Shown piece by piece: positions 52,086 to 62,853 of a stretch of DNA of 64,000 nt. The notes beneath the pieces were generated by a model, which had not been told where the DNA came from, ran no database searches, and was given only the letters and a program-made list of their open reading frames with translations. The first letter of the stretch is position 1. The number at the start of each line of letters is the position of its first letter. Made by a program: the position numbers and the translations under genes. Source of the stretch: Podospora pseudocomata. Lineage: Eukaryota; Ascomycota; Sordariomycetes; Sordariales; Podosporaceae. Where the stretch lies: positions 2,480,001-2,544,000 of the forward strand of contig NC_085890.1 of assembly GCF_035222375.1 (NCBI RefSeq), read 5' to 3'.

Positions 52086-52316
52086 GGGGCCAGAAGCTGC
52101 TTAAGTTCACCGATATCATATCATATCATGAACCATGCATCCAAAGATAATGACTGGGCCTTTAATAATAAAACCTCAAACTCTAACATACCGTTCGGGG
52201 TTTATCAACCACAACATCGGACACGCAGAAAGCAATTCCGAGGCATACAAATGGCAGCTCAGATTAACCACCACCGCACCTCTATATTCACACATTAGCG
52301 TGCCATATAGACCTAC

Positions 52317-52805
52317 CTACTGAACCTTCACAACCACCTTCCCAAAGTGCGACCCGCTCACAAGATACTTCATCGCCTCAGCCGCCTCCTCAAACCCAAA
52401 CACACGGTCCACCACCGGCCTGATCTGATGCTCCTCATAAAACCGACACATCTCCTCAAACCTATCCCTCGGCCCGTTGATAATCCCCTTCAGCGTCACC
52501 GTCTCTATCGCCCGTGATCCTCATAACCTCCTTTTCCTAATCCGGATTCGTCCTATAGTTGATGACATAATCCGCCCCAAGAGCCTTGGCCTTCTCTAGC
52601 TTTTTATCCGACGACGAGGTGATAATAGCTGCCATCTCATCAGTAAAGCACATCCCCCTTTAATACATTTCACAAGAAAAACTCACTCTTCATCCCCCTA
52701 GCGCTCCCAATCTGCAGCCCAGCTACACTAACCCCCAGTCCCCTGCAAAATAACCGTTTCACCACCCCCCTTCCTAACCCCAGCTTCCCCATTAATGGCC
52801 CAAGA
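52317..52805 (-). pseudogene. Zinc-type alcohol dehydrogenase relic, C-terminal half
   Basis: Seen on minus: SWAING, GGGETVILQGTGG (Rossmann start), an intron-like [39 protein letters not shown] followed by a stop where Trp is usual. A deletion of roughly 50 codons follows, then VTLKGIINGPRDRFEEMCR, RPVVDRVFGFEEAAEAM and SGSHFGKVVVKVQ. A G run after GTGG is one base short and breaks the frame. It begins close to where the N-terminal relic at 47.3-47.7 kb ends, but lies on the other strand. Confidence 0.8.
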
Positions 52806-53097
52806 AAACTTATTTACCAGACACGATCTGTGTCAACATGAACATATTATCTAATATTCGGGACTCAGGTCCACCCGAGAACTGTGATACCGTCCCCAGC
52901 AGTGTCTTTTTCAGAATCTTTGCCTTCGGCTATTCCGGCGCTCTGCGCTACCACACCGTCTAACCAATGCATTGTGTCCAACGCAACTAAAACTATCGGC
53001 AGGATAAGGATGGAGTCATCGCAACACTGGCTCGCTTCCGTAAGACAAAGTCGGAGGAGTTAAGGTTTGTTTAATGCGCAGTTAGTACCTATATATA

Positions 53098-53545
53098 TGT
53101 TACAACCTGCACCAGGAATGGATACAGACTGCAAGGCAGTACGCCAGAGGTGAATATGACAGGATGATCGAAGGTTGTGACAAGCGTCTCAGACACGGGT
53201 TCACTGTCAACAACAGGTTGTTCTAACAAAGAGCTACTGAGAGTAGATTGTAGACAAATGAACTTGATTGCTTGCATGAGGAATCAGATTCCTCGACATG
53301 GGGAGCGCCCGGCGCTCCCCCCTATTTATGTGAAGCTATCTACATATGTTTCTGAGGTATCCTTGTACCTTGCTCTGTGTGCTTGTATTGCTTGCTTTTG
53401 GTCGCGGCCAACAGACCATGGCCACCGCTAACAGACCCTGGCCACCGCTAACAGACCATGAACTCCTTGCTAGTAAGACTCCTTTCTTTCTGACAGGTAC
53501 CACCCAGTGGTTCCTGTACAGGGGTATTACGCTTGGGGCGTAACA
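53098..53545 (+). repeat. Solo LTR, copy 2
   Basis: 448 bp, TGTTACAACC to GGGCGTAACA, same family and orientation as copy 1 at 46809-47316. It contains a short tandem array of GGCCACCGCTAACAGACC units (about 53405-53460). The flanks ATATA and CATAG do not match, so no target duplication is seen. Confidence 0.8.
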
Positions 53546-53962
53546 CATAGAATCAAGTGTCTCTCAGTACGTGATCGCTTCGGGAAGATATCGTGCAATC
53601 GTGTCACGAACCTGACATAAGGGTGCGGCGCAGGGCGCACCACAGCCAATTATTAGATTGCAAGATAAGTGTTGATCCATCTTCTGTTGTGTACCTTTTG
53701 GCTACACCGAACCGTTATTCAGAAGCAGCCTTCAACTCAGTAACCCTCTCAGAGGTTCTGATCAGGGGTTCGTCACACTTAACTGATTCATATGTTTACT
53801 ACTGCTGACAACGACAAGCTAATTTCAACGTCGCAGTGACAATTATTTTCAGATGATGCTGAAAATAACATGAACAGCAAAGAGGGTGGGGTGCCACTTG
53901 TTATTGCGACACCCCATAAGCGAGTCCGAAAACGGCAAAAAAATTTCCCTCGACACAACAAT
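53546..53962. other. Intergenic between solo LTR and LINE insertion
   Basis: No gene recognised. Confidence 0.4.
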
Positions 53963-53977
53963 ACACGGATGAAACAA

Positions 53978-54685
53978 GGCCAGGGCCCTGAAGCGCGAGG
54001 CGTGGAGCGCATGGTGGGCGGCGAACAGACCAGAGAGGTACGCCCGGCTAGCAATCCCAGGACCGGGGAAGCAACCGCCTCCGGAGCTAACTCTGGCACG
54101 AAAGACTCTACACCACCTCCTGGCAGAGAGGACAGGGCACGGGGACTACGAAGCATACCACGTACGGCTCGGCCACGAATCTTACAGGGCGTGCCGATGT
54201 GGACAACCGACGGAGGTCGGACATTTCGCGGTGTGCCCAGAGGCACGGGCGAGGGGCCCCTGGAGCAGCGAAATTCGAAGAGCGCTCAGGAGACCGCAGA
54301 AGCTCCTGGGCAAGGACTGGAGGAAGTACGCTGAGTGGGTGGAAAGCTCGGGAGCGTATGACCAGGCGGAAGAATGACGAAGATGAGGACAAGCGGCCAA
54401 GACCGGGATGACAACGGCAGGGAGACGCGACGGACACCGGGAGGTACTATAAGCCCTCGGGGACCAGAGCCCTGAGGCAAGCAGGCCTCACTCTCCTATG
54501 TAAATATCTCTCTTTTGTAACGCGAAGCGCCCTGTCAGCTAGTATTAGCGGTAGTATTAGAATCTTGGGCGTCCACATCCCCATCCGGGGGCCAGGCGAG
54601 GAAGGCTCGGGCACGTGACCCCTACGGGGCCACGGGCCACAGTCCGACCCGATTGGACGCTAATAACACACACACACACACACAC
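53978..54685 (+). mobile_element. 5'-truncated LINE insertion with target duplication
   Basis: Seen: flanked by the perfect 15-bp direct repeat ACACGGATGAAACAA (53963-53977 and 54686-54700). The insert holds the open 3' end of a LINE ORF up to TGA 54375-54377. It includes RPERYARLAIPG, LTLARKTLHHLLAERTGHGDY and a zinc-knuckle-like HESYRACRCGQ...VGHFAVCP. About 300 bp of 3' UTR follow, ending in (CA)n. Long target duplications, 5' truncation and a simple-repeat tail are what target-primed reverse transcription leaves. The open frame and perfect duplication suggest a fairly young insertion. Confidence 0.85.
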
Positions 54686-54689
54686 ACAC
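54662..54689 (+). repeat. (CA)n microsatellite, LINE tail
   Basis: About 12 CA units at the 3' end of the LINE insertion, overlapping the start of the right target duplication. Confidence 0.85.
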
Positions 54690-54700
54690 GGATGAAACAA

Positions 54701-55095
54701 CTTCATTTTTGTCCCCTTTCACGGCGGCTTCTGTTGGTGGTGGATGTGTAGCATGTTGCTGCACCATTATGGCTGGAATTTCAGGCGCAATATCGTCTCT
54801 GGCAGCGCCAGTGCTGCAGACGTCCACTGTCACGGTCGTCGTTGTGGTGGAGATTACATGGACTACAGAGACCTACATATATCCCTATCAGTATCTACGG
54901 CTTGCACAACCTGGTCCAGCACAAGTCTAAGATGGGACATGGAATATCAGCAGGCATCTCAGAAGTAGGCAAAACTACTGGAAGTCAACTATCCATCTCT
55001 GCTTTGATACTCGTGTGTCTATCTCCCTAACCATCTCACCTCACCCGCTTTTCGTTTTCTTGTAAGTACATGCCTGTCTCATCTCCCTTTCCGCC
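54701..55095. other. Intergenic, 3' of the secreted protein gene
   Basis: A 73-codon Val/Thr-rich open frame exists near 54709 but has no recognised domain. Confidence 0.4.
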
Positions 55096-55859
55096 TTAGT
55101 TGTCGTAGCAGCCACCGTTAACGTATCCACCGGGATAAGGGTAGGTGTGGGGGAAGACATTGGTGGCGTGGTTGCAGTTTCCATAGCCGAGCCAAATGCT
55201 GTATCTTCCGTCCTGGTAAATGTGCCCAGATCTTCCAGCCCTGTAGCCTCGGCAGCAGTTGAGCATGATATGGTTCACCTGTCTCCCGGCAGTGGAGCAA
55301 GGGATGGAAACATCCGAGCTGTTCTCCTGCAGAGAGGGTTAGCACAGTGTCACATGGGACGGTGAAGGAGGACTTACACTGCAGATGTAACTGGCGGTGG
55401 TGGATTGGCATGTCATGCGGCGGCAGCGCTTGGACGGGGCACCGCAGTTCTGGCCTAGCTTCTTGAGATCATTGGCAGCAGTGATGGACCGCTCATGGTC
55501 GCCGGTAGCCATTGTTCCGCAGGTGAGCACCTCGGCACGCTTCTCCAGGGCCTCGAGGGCATCCTCGGGAGCGATCTCGGCAGCGTTGTACTCGGGGTTG
55601 ATGGCGAGAATTTGGGCGAGAATTTCCTGTAGGGCAACCGCTGGTCAGTCAAGGGATTCGGGAAGTGTTGTTGTCAAGGCAAGATGTGTACCGTAGCCGT
55701 GCCGTGAAGCTCGGTGACCTCTGTATCGGTCTTGAAGATACGACCGGTCCATGTCATTCCATCGTCCAAGTCAACATCGGGAGCACGAGGACTGGCGACA
55801 GCAGCGAGCACGCATGGGATGGCGGCAAGGGCGAGGAGGATGCTCTTGGGGAGAACCAT
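55096..55859 (-). CDS. Small secreted cysteine-rich protein, 3 exons
   Basis: Complement of join(55096..55326, 55378..55626, 55692..55859), 215 aa; all junctions are phase 0. Seen: signal peptide MVLPKSILLALAAIPCVLA. The mature part has ten Cys, in TCG, NCG, KRCRRMTCQ, YICS, IPC, NCC, GNC and GGC contexts, plus the ending GYGNCNHATNV..YVNGGCYDN. The pattern CRxMTCQ...YIC..N.........CC......GR......GYGNC recalls a fungal family of secreted proteins of unknown function. An effector or antimicrobial role is possible but only inferred. The ATG at 55859 was chosen because the signal peptide starts there; an upstream in-frame Met lacks this feature. Confidence 0.8.
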
Positions 55860-57689
55860 GGTTGCTGTTTGGGCTGGTGTTGTTGAGGATGGAGCTGTGG
55901 AGTCTGAGGAGTGACGACTGAAGAGTGAAGTGAGAAGAGAGTATCGAAACAGCTGAGGACGTGCCTTTTTAATGAACAAACGACAAGCTGATTCCCCACT
56001 GACCTCGGTTTCTCAAAGTCTCAGCTCATCATTGTTCATGGCGGCCTCAAAATCCTTGTCAAAAGGCCGACTTGTCTCACCGATCCTTGGTGTTGACTGG
56101 AGACCTTGATGACCGGAAGGAATTAGCCGGTAAGCTGGATGGATCACACTGTGTGTCTTGTGAAGCTGGGCAGCCCACGTGTGGATGAAAGCGAATGATA
56201 TCTTCTTGGTGGATCGGAAACGAGCCTTTGTTGATATACGCGAATGCAACATGTTAAGATCTCGAGTTGTCATGATATCCACCTTCTACTGCACCCATTC
56301 ATGCCGTCGGACTTTGACAGCAAAGCTGGGTCTAAGATGATAGTGCCGATTGGTTGTACTCTTCCCGCACTACCTTGGCGGTGGAGCAATTGTGGCGGGT
56401 TATGGCTGCCTATAATTGGACTCTGTGCTGGTTATTCTCATGCCCTATCGCTGACACCGAGACCAACCCTGCAAAAAAATATCGTCGAGGGCCATTGAAG
56501 TGGAAAAGAGGATTGGCTGTCCCATCGCATCCTCATCGCAGGTTCCAGTTCCAGTTTCCAAACCGGCTAGACATCATGGACCACGAAGATCCATCACCGA
56601 GACGAAATGCGAACTGCAGCATTCATATGACTTTTAGCAGGCGAGAGAGTCGCATAGAACTACCAAAGGGCTCAGGACGAGTAATGCACCTTGCCCTTGA
56701 TGCATCTAGATCGTTCCTCGACACGAGTTGTATGGCTACTAATTATAAACATGGCAGACTTGTGGAAGCTTTCTGTCGACGCCAAGCTGTGTGATGATGA
56801 AGTTGCTCTCTTTGAGACCAGCAGTCAGGTTTCTCCTAAACCTTTAGCCCTGGGGCCCCAACTTCGCCTCAGATTCATAGATATTGGTTTCTTTTCTTTT
56901 TGCTTGTAGCTTTTTCCTATACATTACGAATAGTACCATCCTCTCTATACAAAGGGCGTCCGACAGAAGCTCAAATATTTCCATTGAAATTACTAAAAAG
57001 GTTCGAATAATATCTAGGGTGGTCAATAACACGAGATCTTCGTGGCTTTTCTTGTGAGATAAGACGCCAAGTTAAGCCAGGCCCACGATAATTTTACGCA
57101 ACCGAGTCCAGCCTCCTATCGGTTTGTCCTGTGGTATTGCAATCTGTGGGCCATCTACGGGCCACGGCTTCCCCAGCCAAGCCATCAACTCATCCAGGCC
57201 TTCGTCGCTCATGAGAATATTCCCCTGCCATCACCATCCAATTGCATACTTAGTCTCGGGAGTGAAGAGCAAATTTTTCATTAATTTATACTGATATTTA
57301 CCACCACCGCATCCACTATTGCGTGTCCTTGATCTCCAGTATCTATGTTATCCACCAGAATGAGGGGCTAGATTGGATGTTTGTGAGGAAAACAAAGTCA
57401 GACCGTTCTTCAAAATCAAGGACACAGGAAGTAGTGGATACAATCCGATATCAATAGGTTCTGAACTGAACTGACTAGTGGAACAAGGCCGGCTAATATA
57501 TACATAGCTGCTGACTGGATGAGTCTGAGAAATGACTTCCAGTGGTGAGTCCTGAGGGCAAATCAAACCTGGTGTGAACCAGCCAAGCCAAACAGGACCA
57601 AACAGGCAACCCTTTGGCTTATTCTAGATCCTTCTCCTCCTGCCTGTTTAGTGATGAATAAGACAGAACAGAACCTTTGTGTTGATTAG
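55860..57689. other. Intergenic (1.8 kb)
   Basis: No gene, RNA or transposon end recognised. The sequence is AT-richer to the right. Confidence 0.45.
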
Positions 57690-58190
57690 GCTAGGGCGGT
57701 TAACAAGTTAAACTTGACTTGACTTCCAAGTTCAACCGTCATGGCAAGTTAATCGGCCCGATTTTTACGCAAGCTGAATTAAATCCAGCCTAGACTTAAC
57801 TTGACGATTTGCCAAGGCCTATAATGTATTTTTTTTTTCATACAAACACTAGTGGTCGATAACTGAGTTCATGGTGGTGAGGTTATTGTTAGGTGTGAGG
57901 TTGGCCTCTGAGTTTAACTCGGCAGAACCCAGACCGGAACCTCTGGAAAGAAAAGGCGCAAGAACCCACTACTGTAGGGAGTTTAACGCCAAAGAGCTAT
58001 AGATAATTGAGAAAATTAATATCCGATTTGCCCTTATCTACTTTGCTAAGAATCGGGCCGGAAAAACTACCGTAAGCTTGCAAGTCGACAAGTCAAGTCA
58101 AAGCGGTAAGGACCTTAAGTCAAATCAAGACCTGGGCGGCAAGTCAAGTTAAATCGAGGGCCGACTTGACTTGACTTGACTGGTTGACCA
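57690..58190. repeat. TTGAC-rich imperfect repeats, possibly ends of a small dead transposon
   Basis: The left part (57705-57810) and the right part (58080-58185) both consist of irregular TTGAC / GTCAA runs, for example CTTGACTTGACTT and GACTTGACTTGACTTGAC. Both orientations occur. About 270 bp of unrelated sequence lie between. It could be a worn MITE with repetitive terminal regions or a simple low-complexity array. No target duplication was found. Confidence 0.4.
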
Positions 58191-59417
58191 CCTTGGATCA
58201 AGTATAGTAGCTTACCGCTCGAACTTTCCCGTAACCTAACCTATTATCCTCTGGAAGAACCTTCGACTCGTTGGTTTACGTGGGTCTTCCCGGATAATAT
58301 ATTCCACTGAGTTCCTTCTCTCCTGCCTTTTATCTCCGATTTAATTTCCTCTAGAGCTTTTTTCATGGCATGGATGAACGTCTCCGGGCCACCTGCAATA
58401 ATAATTGCGTCGAGGGTTTCGGTGCTGCGTTGAACCTTGTTTGCAGAGTTTATAGCCCTCAATAAACGCCTGGTCTGACCGGCCGGTTGCGGATGGTCTG
58501 TCTCGAATAGTTCACCTCACAACATCTAGTTTCGCCGTCCTTTGCTCGAGATCTCATGCCTCTTCTCCGCTGAATGGGAGGACATTGTATATCGCGCCAT
58601 TGACCTCAGCCACTTCCACACCGGTAGGATCGTCCTACCTCTAGCCTTCCGTGCTGTATTTTGGCTGGTGAGTGGGCAGGTTATTCGAGAAGTCCGAGGA
58701 ATGGAGGGTGATGATGGCGGGGACACGGAGTCATGGGTGGGGTCAAAATCAGCGGAGGAACGGTATAAGATCTACCTACGCCTAGCCGAGCTTTATCCTA
58801 GCGTAGTAGGGACACTATCTAAGCTTCTTCTATTAGAAAACCAAGCTTCTTCTATTAAAAAGCCAAGCTTCTTCTGTCTGAAATCCAAACTCTCATACAT
58901 AGTATCTAAACCTTTATATCAGCTATCTGAGAATTATAGGATTCCCATATCAAACTAAATTCAGTCTTTTGACAGTGGGTAAGGCCACTGTTCAAGGTTT
59001 TTTGCGTCGGCTCCAGCCTTTTTCTCTTTTTCTTTTTTTCTTTTTTCGTTAGACTCATGAAATTCCGATTGGGCTACCTTACCTCATACTGCGCGAGTAA
59101 AGTTGTGTGGGTTAAAGTAGCATCTTGCACCTATAGCCCAGCCAGCAGGACAATTTGGCCGCCCTTCGGTATCTTTAATTAACTCCAGTACTCGGGATAA
59201 AGCCGGGTTCAATGCAGAGTTCACAACTCGCATCCTGCTGTTACATATGTAGTTACGCCGCGCTTAGGTACTGTCACGGGACCTGAATATTTTGAAACCC
59301 GCCTTACAGAATCAAGAGTGTGATGATATTGGGAGTACACGTACCAGGAACAAAGCTACAAAAGAGCATCTTCATCTTCCTTGCCCACTCAGTTCCGTCA
59401 CTGTCAGCCACCCCCCC
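58191..59417. other. Intergenic with weak ORF, short tandem repeat and T/C tract
   Basis: A 138-codon open frame (58542-58958, plus) has no recognised domain. It contains about three copies of a 22-24-bp repeat around AAGCTTCTTCTATTA (58820-58875). A polypyrimidine tract lies at about 59010-59048. Confidence 0.4.
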
Positions 59418-60021
59418 TTAAACAAACGCAATAACGCCAAACACCGCCCCAGCAAAGACCCGCACCAGTGAACCACCAGCCCCGACAACACTCCCACCAT
59501 TCCCCGTCGCCGTCGTCGTAGTCGGAGTAGTAATCTCCTCCTCCTCATCCCCCACACTCGGCCGATCAGTAATCACCGCCGATGTAGAAGTCGTCAATGT
59601 CGTCACCAAAGGAACTGAGCTACTCCCAGTAGGCTGTGACTCGGAAAGTGTGAGCGCGCCGGTCGAAGAGTCGATGGTCTCCGTAGAACTGGACTCTATC
59701 ACAGTAGCAACGGGCGTAGGACTGACAGTCGGCTCCTCCGTGGTGAGGACAAGCTTCCCAGAGGTGAAGCACGGCATGTAGGAAGCCTCTGTCCTGAGGG
59801 TTTCGGTGCCGGTGTAGAAAGCGCAACCGGGAACATCTTTTCTAGGGGGGGCGCGGCCACCGCCGCAGTCGTGAGGGTCGCAGATTTGACCGTCGTCGGG
59901 GTCGTACCAGTGGACGATGTTGTCTTGGCATACGCCGAAGGTGTGTTGGGCGCAGCCAACAGAGAGTCTTGCCCGCGAGGAGCGCTAATGGAAGCAAAGT
60001 TGACACGGAGAAGAATTTCAT
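59418..60021 (-). pseudogene. GPI-anchor-like cysteine-rich surface protein with a frameshift in the signal peptide
   Basis: Seen on minus: ATG at 60021 opening MKFFSVSTLLPLALLAG, a clear signal peptide. One frame over it continues as SVGCAQHTFGVCQDNIVHWY and ICDPHDCGGG, then a C..C pair (VPGCAFYTG..YMPC), a Ser/Thr-rich stalk (about 90 residues) and a hydrophobic end AGGSLVRVFAGAVFGVIAFV. This is the layout of fungal GPI-anchored cell-surface proteins. The two frames join if the GGG at about 59978-59980 is one G shorter, so either the gene is freshly broken or the base call is wrong. The family is not otherwise recognised. Confidence 0.6.
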
Positions 60022-60583
60022 TTTTCCTAGTTGTCGAAGCTGTAGTCCTTGGATATGGTTCAGCTTTTGCCGAGAAGATGAGGGCGAGGAGGACGCTTTT
60101 TTTATATCCGTGTTGAAGGCTCGAAGGATTACTGGGAGGCGGAACGAGGCGTCTAGCTTGCCCCTTCGCTAAGATCACAGCGTTGGATCTAAACTGGCTA
60201 ATCCCTGTCATTTCATCAACCCGAGATTAAAAGCCCCGTCCTCAAAGCCGTAGGGCTGGACCAGTTTCAAAAACGCAGGCCGACGTCCTCTGACATATGC
60301 TTTCGCCATAAAAGGCACGAGATTTTAGATAGCCAACTTTTTGCATGAAACTTCGTCTCATAGAACTTGTGAACAAACCCAGGGGCAATTGCATGTCCAA
60401 ACCCCTCCTTTCTTGACGTAAGTTACCGCTGAACAGTTGCCATGGCAACCGCTTGATTGAACCATCGAGCGATTACCCCCTAAAATACTGCCATCTCCAA
60501 CAACTGATGAAGAGAAAAATGCGAAGCTTGACGTTCCACTTTCTTCCTTCCTTCTTCCAGAGACCTCCCATGCTGCAACTTTA
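60022..60583. other. Intergenic
   Basis: No gene recognised. Confidence 0.4.
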
Positions 60584-61521
60584 TCAAGGGAGACTACAGG
60601 TAGTGAATTTTTTGGGTTGATCCGCTGAAAGGAGGGTTGTCACGGTTGGCTCAGCGGCCGTGGAGCCGATGCATGTGATAGAGGTCGTAGATTTGATGCT
60701 CAGAATCTTTTCATGGGGACTACCTGGGGAGACTGAGGGGATGGTGGCCTGCACTAGTGAAGATGTTTCTCGACCAGCATCCAATACGACGGCCGTTGAA
60801 GTCTCGTTGTTGTATGCCATAGGTAGACAACAGCAATCCACGTGCCCGCTGAGATATTGAGTACCGGCAGCGGAGTCTGTCAACACAGCAGCAATACTCG
60901 TAAACCTGTTGGCCTCCTGAGCTGCGTTCAATTGCAAGATCTTTGCAATGAAAGCTCTAATGGCGAAGATCAGCCCGATGGTTACGAAGACGGGGCTTAG
61001 GCCGGCAAACCAAAAGGTAAAGTATTCGCGTTTGTTTCGCTTGTCAAGCCGAAAGCCGCAAATAGTCCGTGGTACTGTGCAGTTGAATGTCTCTTCCAAG
61101 ATTAGAAGGCGAGCTCTCCAGAACTTGAACCGTCGACCTGTCTTGACACAGTAATGATCCTGTCACCCCACATTTGAGTATGGGGCGGTACTTCCTGGGG
61201 ATACAGCAGCTGTGTGCCGGCCCTGGGGTCAACCCCTCGCACCTTGCGAACATAGCCAGGCCACGCCATTTCATCGTTATGTAGCTTTCGCTGAAACCAG
61301 AGGAGGTTGTCAATGTCCGTGTCAGGGATGAGCAAAGCCAGGGTCTTTAAGGTTTCTTCAGCGAGTTTTCGGTATGGGTACTGGTCCCTGGTGCGAGGAT
61401 ATCTGGTCATTGCGGTACCATGTGAGTTCCTTAGTGTCGTAATCAAGCTGAATAGTTCGCGGAATATCTCGTAGATGCAATCTTGAGGTTGGTAGTCGTC
61501 GAGTTGTCTCTCGAGGTACAC
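60584..61521 (-). pseudogene. Fungal protein of unknown function with one membrane helix, broken by one frameshift
   Basis: Seen on minus: MYLERQLDDYQPQD, ALLIPDTDIDNLLWFQRK and MWGDRIITVSRQ. Then, one frame on, RRFKFWRARLLILEETFN, CGFRLDKRNKREYFTFWFAG and a membrane segment SPVFVTIGLIFAIRAFIAKI. The pattern 'grounded by DKR-x-x-x-x-x-FTFW followed by a single helix' is common in an abundant uncharacterised fungal family. The frame change lies near 61130-61140 with no clear intron. The C-terminal 100 codons are hydrophilic and without a known domain. Confidence 0.5.
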
Positions 61522-62523
61522 TACAGAACTATCATACCCGTCTTCACCTTTTACCCGAAATGCATATCAGTGAATAAGATACCATATTGTGGGAAACATA
61601 GCTTACAAGACAGTGTTACCATACCCATTGCCCCAAATGCCAGCCATGAGTTGGTCACGGTAGCTGGGTCCGATCGACTGTGGTCGATGGTTCGGAGATT
61701 CGGGATTCAAAGGCTGATTCTAGGGAATTCCTTGGAAAGCTTTAAGTGTCAAACGCCACAACGGCACCTGAGAATGAGCAGAATTGAGTACCGGCATGGT
61801 AGCTAACAACCAGGAAGAGAAACCAGAACGCCCATTTCGTTTAGGGGGGAAGTAAGACTTGGCGAGGTTTGTAATAGCTCGTGCGTAGGACGAATTGAAG
61901 AGTTGTGTTCTGAATCCTGCAACTCGGAATAATGTGTTGTCAGTAATACTCTCAACACCCCACAGAACTAGGAAACATAAAGTCGTAACGCAAGACACAA
62001 AGTGTGCGGCATCTTAAAAGGATGGCTACAAACTTCGGCCATCTACTGATTGGGGGCAAAAGAGAGACAGGAAGGAAAGTCAAGCCACACCGCGCCTTGT
62101 AGGGCAGGAGAAGTTGGGCTACTTGGCCTCTCGGAGACCGGCGGTGCCGAAAATGCCTTCTGGGGGCAGTTTTACGGCTGCCCGGGTCCCAGCCACCTGT
62201 TACACCCCCATACGTGTTGCAAAGGCCCACACTGCCACAACTTATCACATCAGGTGGAAGGAACGACGCAATTGAACATTATCTTAGGTAGGTACTTGTG
62301 ACCAAGCCTCCACGTGCCTGCCCGCGTTTACCCCCTGGAAGGCACCACTAAAACAACTGATTAGATAAAAGACGGTTCCAAAGTATTCCATACACAGATC
62401 TTCACGATGCAAGGCTTCGACTTGAAACCGTGACACAGCTCTATAGCAAAATCCCCTCCACCTTCAATTGCCGAGTCAAGTTCACGACTTCCTCCACTCA
62501 GACCAAGGGTATATGCTGCCCGA
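61522..62523. other. Intergenic
   Basis: No gene recognised on either strand. Confidence 0.4.
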
Positions 62524-62853
62524 ATGACTGCAGCCGCAATTAACGATAACGTCCCGTTTCGCTGTACACATGTCATCGAATACGACGATGCCGAGAAGCG
62601 CAACTGGCAAATGGTCGGGTTTGGTAGATACAACGTCAGACCTCTCAGCCCCGAAGCCGATCAAGCATTCCAGAGCATCCGACCGCAGCTCATCTCCATC
62701 ATCCGCAATATACCATTGGCTTCCATCAAATGCAGAGGACCTTCTGCGAGAAGTCCTGCGGCAACTGTGGAAGGGTACCGGGTCACAGACAAGAAGAAAT
62801 CCGACCCGGATCGAGACGGCGTGGATGTCGTGGTGCTTAGGAATAGCTCGTGA
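62524..62853 (+). CDS. Possible small hypothetical protein (109 aa)
   Basis: Open frame starting MTAAAINDNVPFRCTHVIEY, with a mixed, globular-looking composition (VGFGRYNVRPLSPEADQAF) and a charged end. No signal peptide, helix or known domain is seen. The antisense strand is also open here, so this may be chance. It is listed only because the composition and start context look gene-like. Confidence 0.25.
   Translation: MTAAAINDNVPFRCTHVIEYDDAEKRNWQMVGFGRYNVRPLSPEADQAFQSIRPQLISIIRNIPLASIKCRGPSARSPAATVEGYRVTDKKKSDPDRDGVDVVVLRNSS

Noticed and set aside
46809-53545. A single LTR element bounded by the two related LTRs
   Set aside because: The interior has host-like genes and no gag or pol, and the outer flanks show no target duplication. 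Two solo LTRs are the simpler reading.
58542-58958. 138-codon open frame as a gene
   Set aside because: There is no domain, it is low-complexity with short tandem repeats, and it sits in a repeat-rich stretch.
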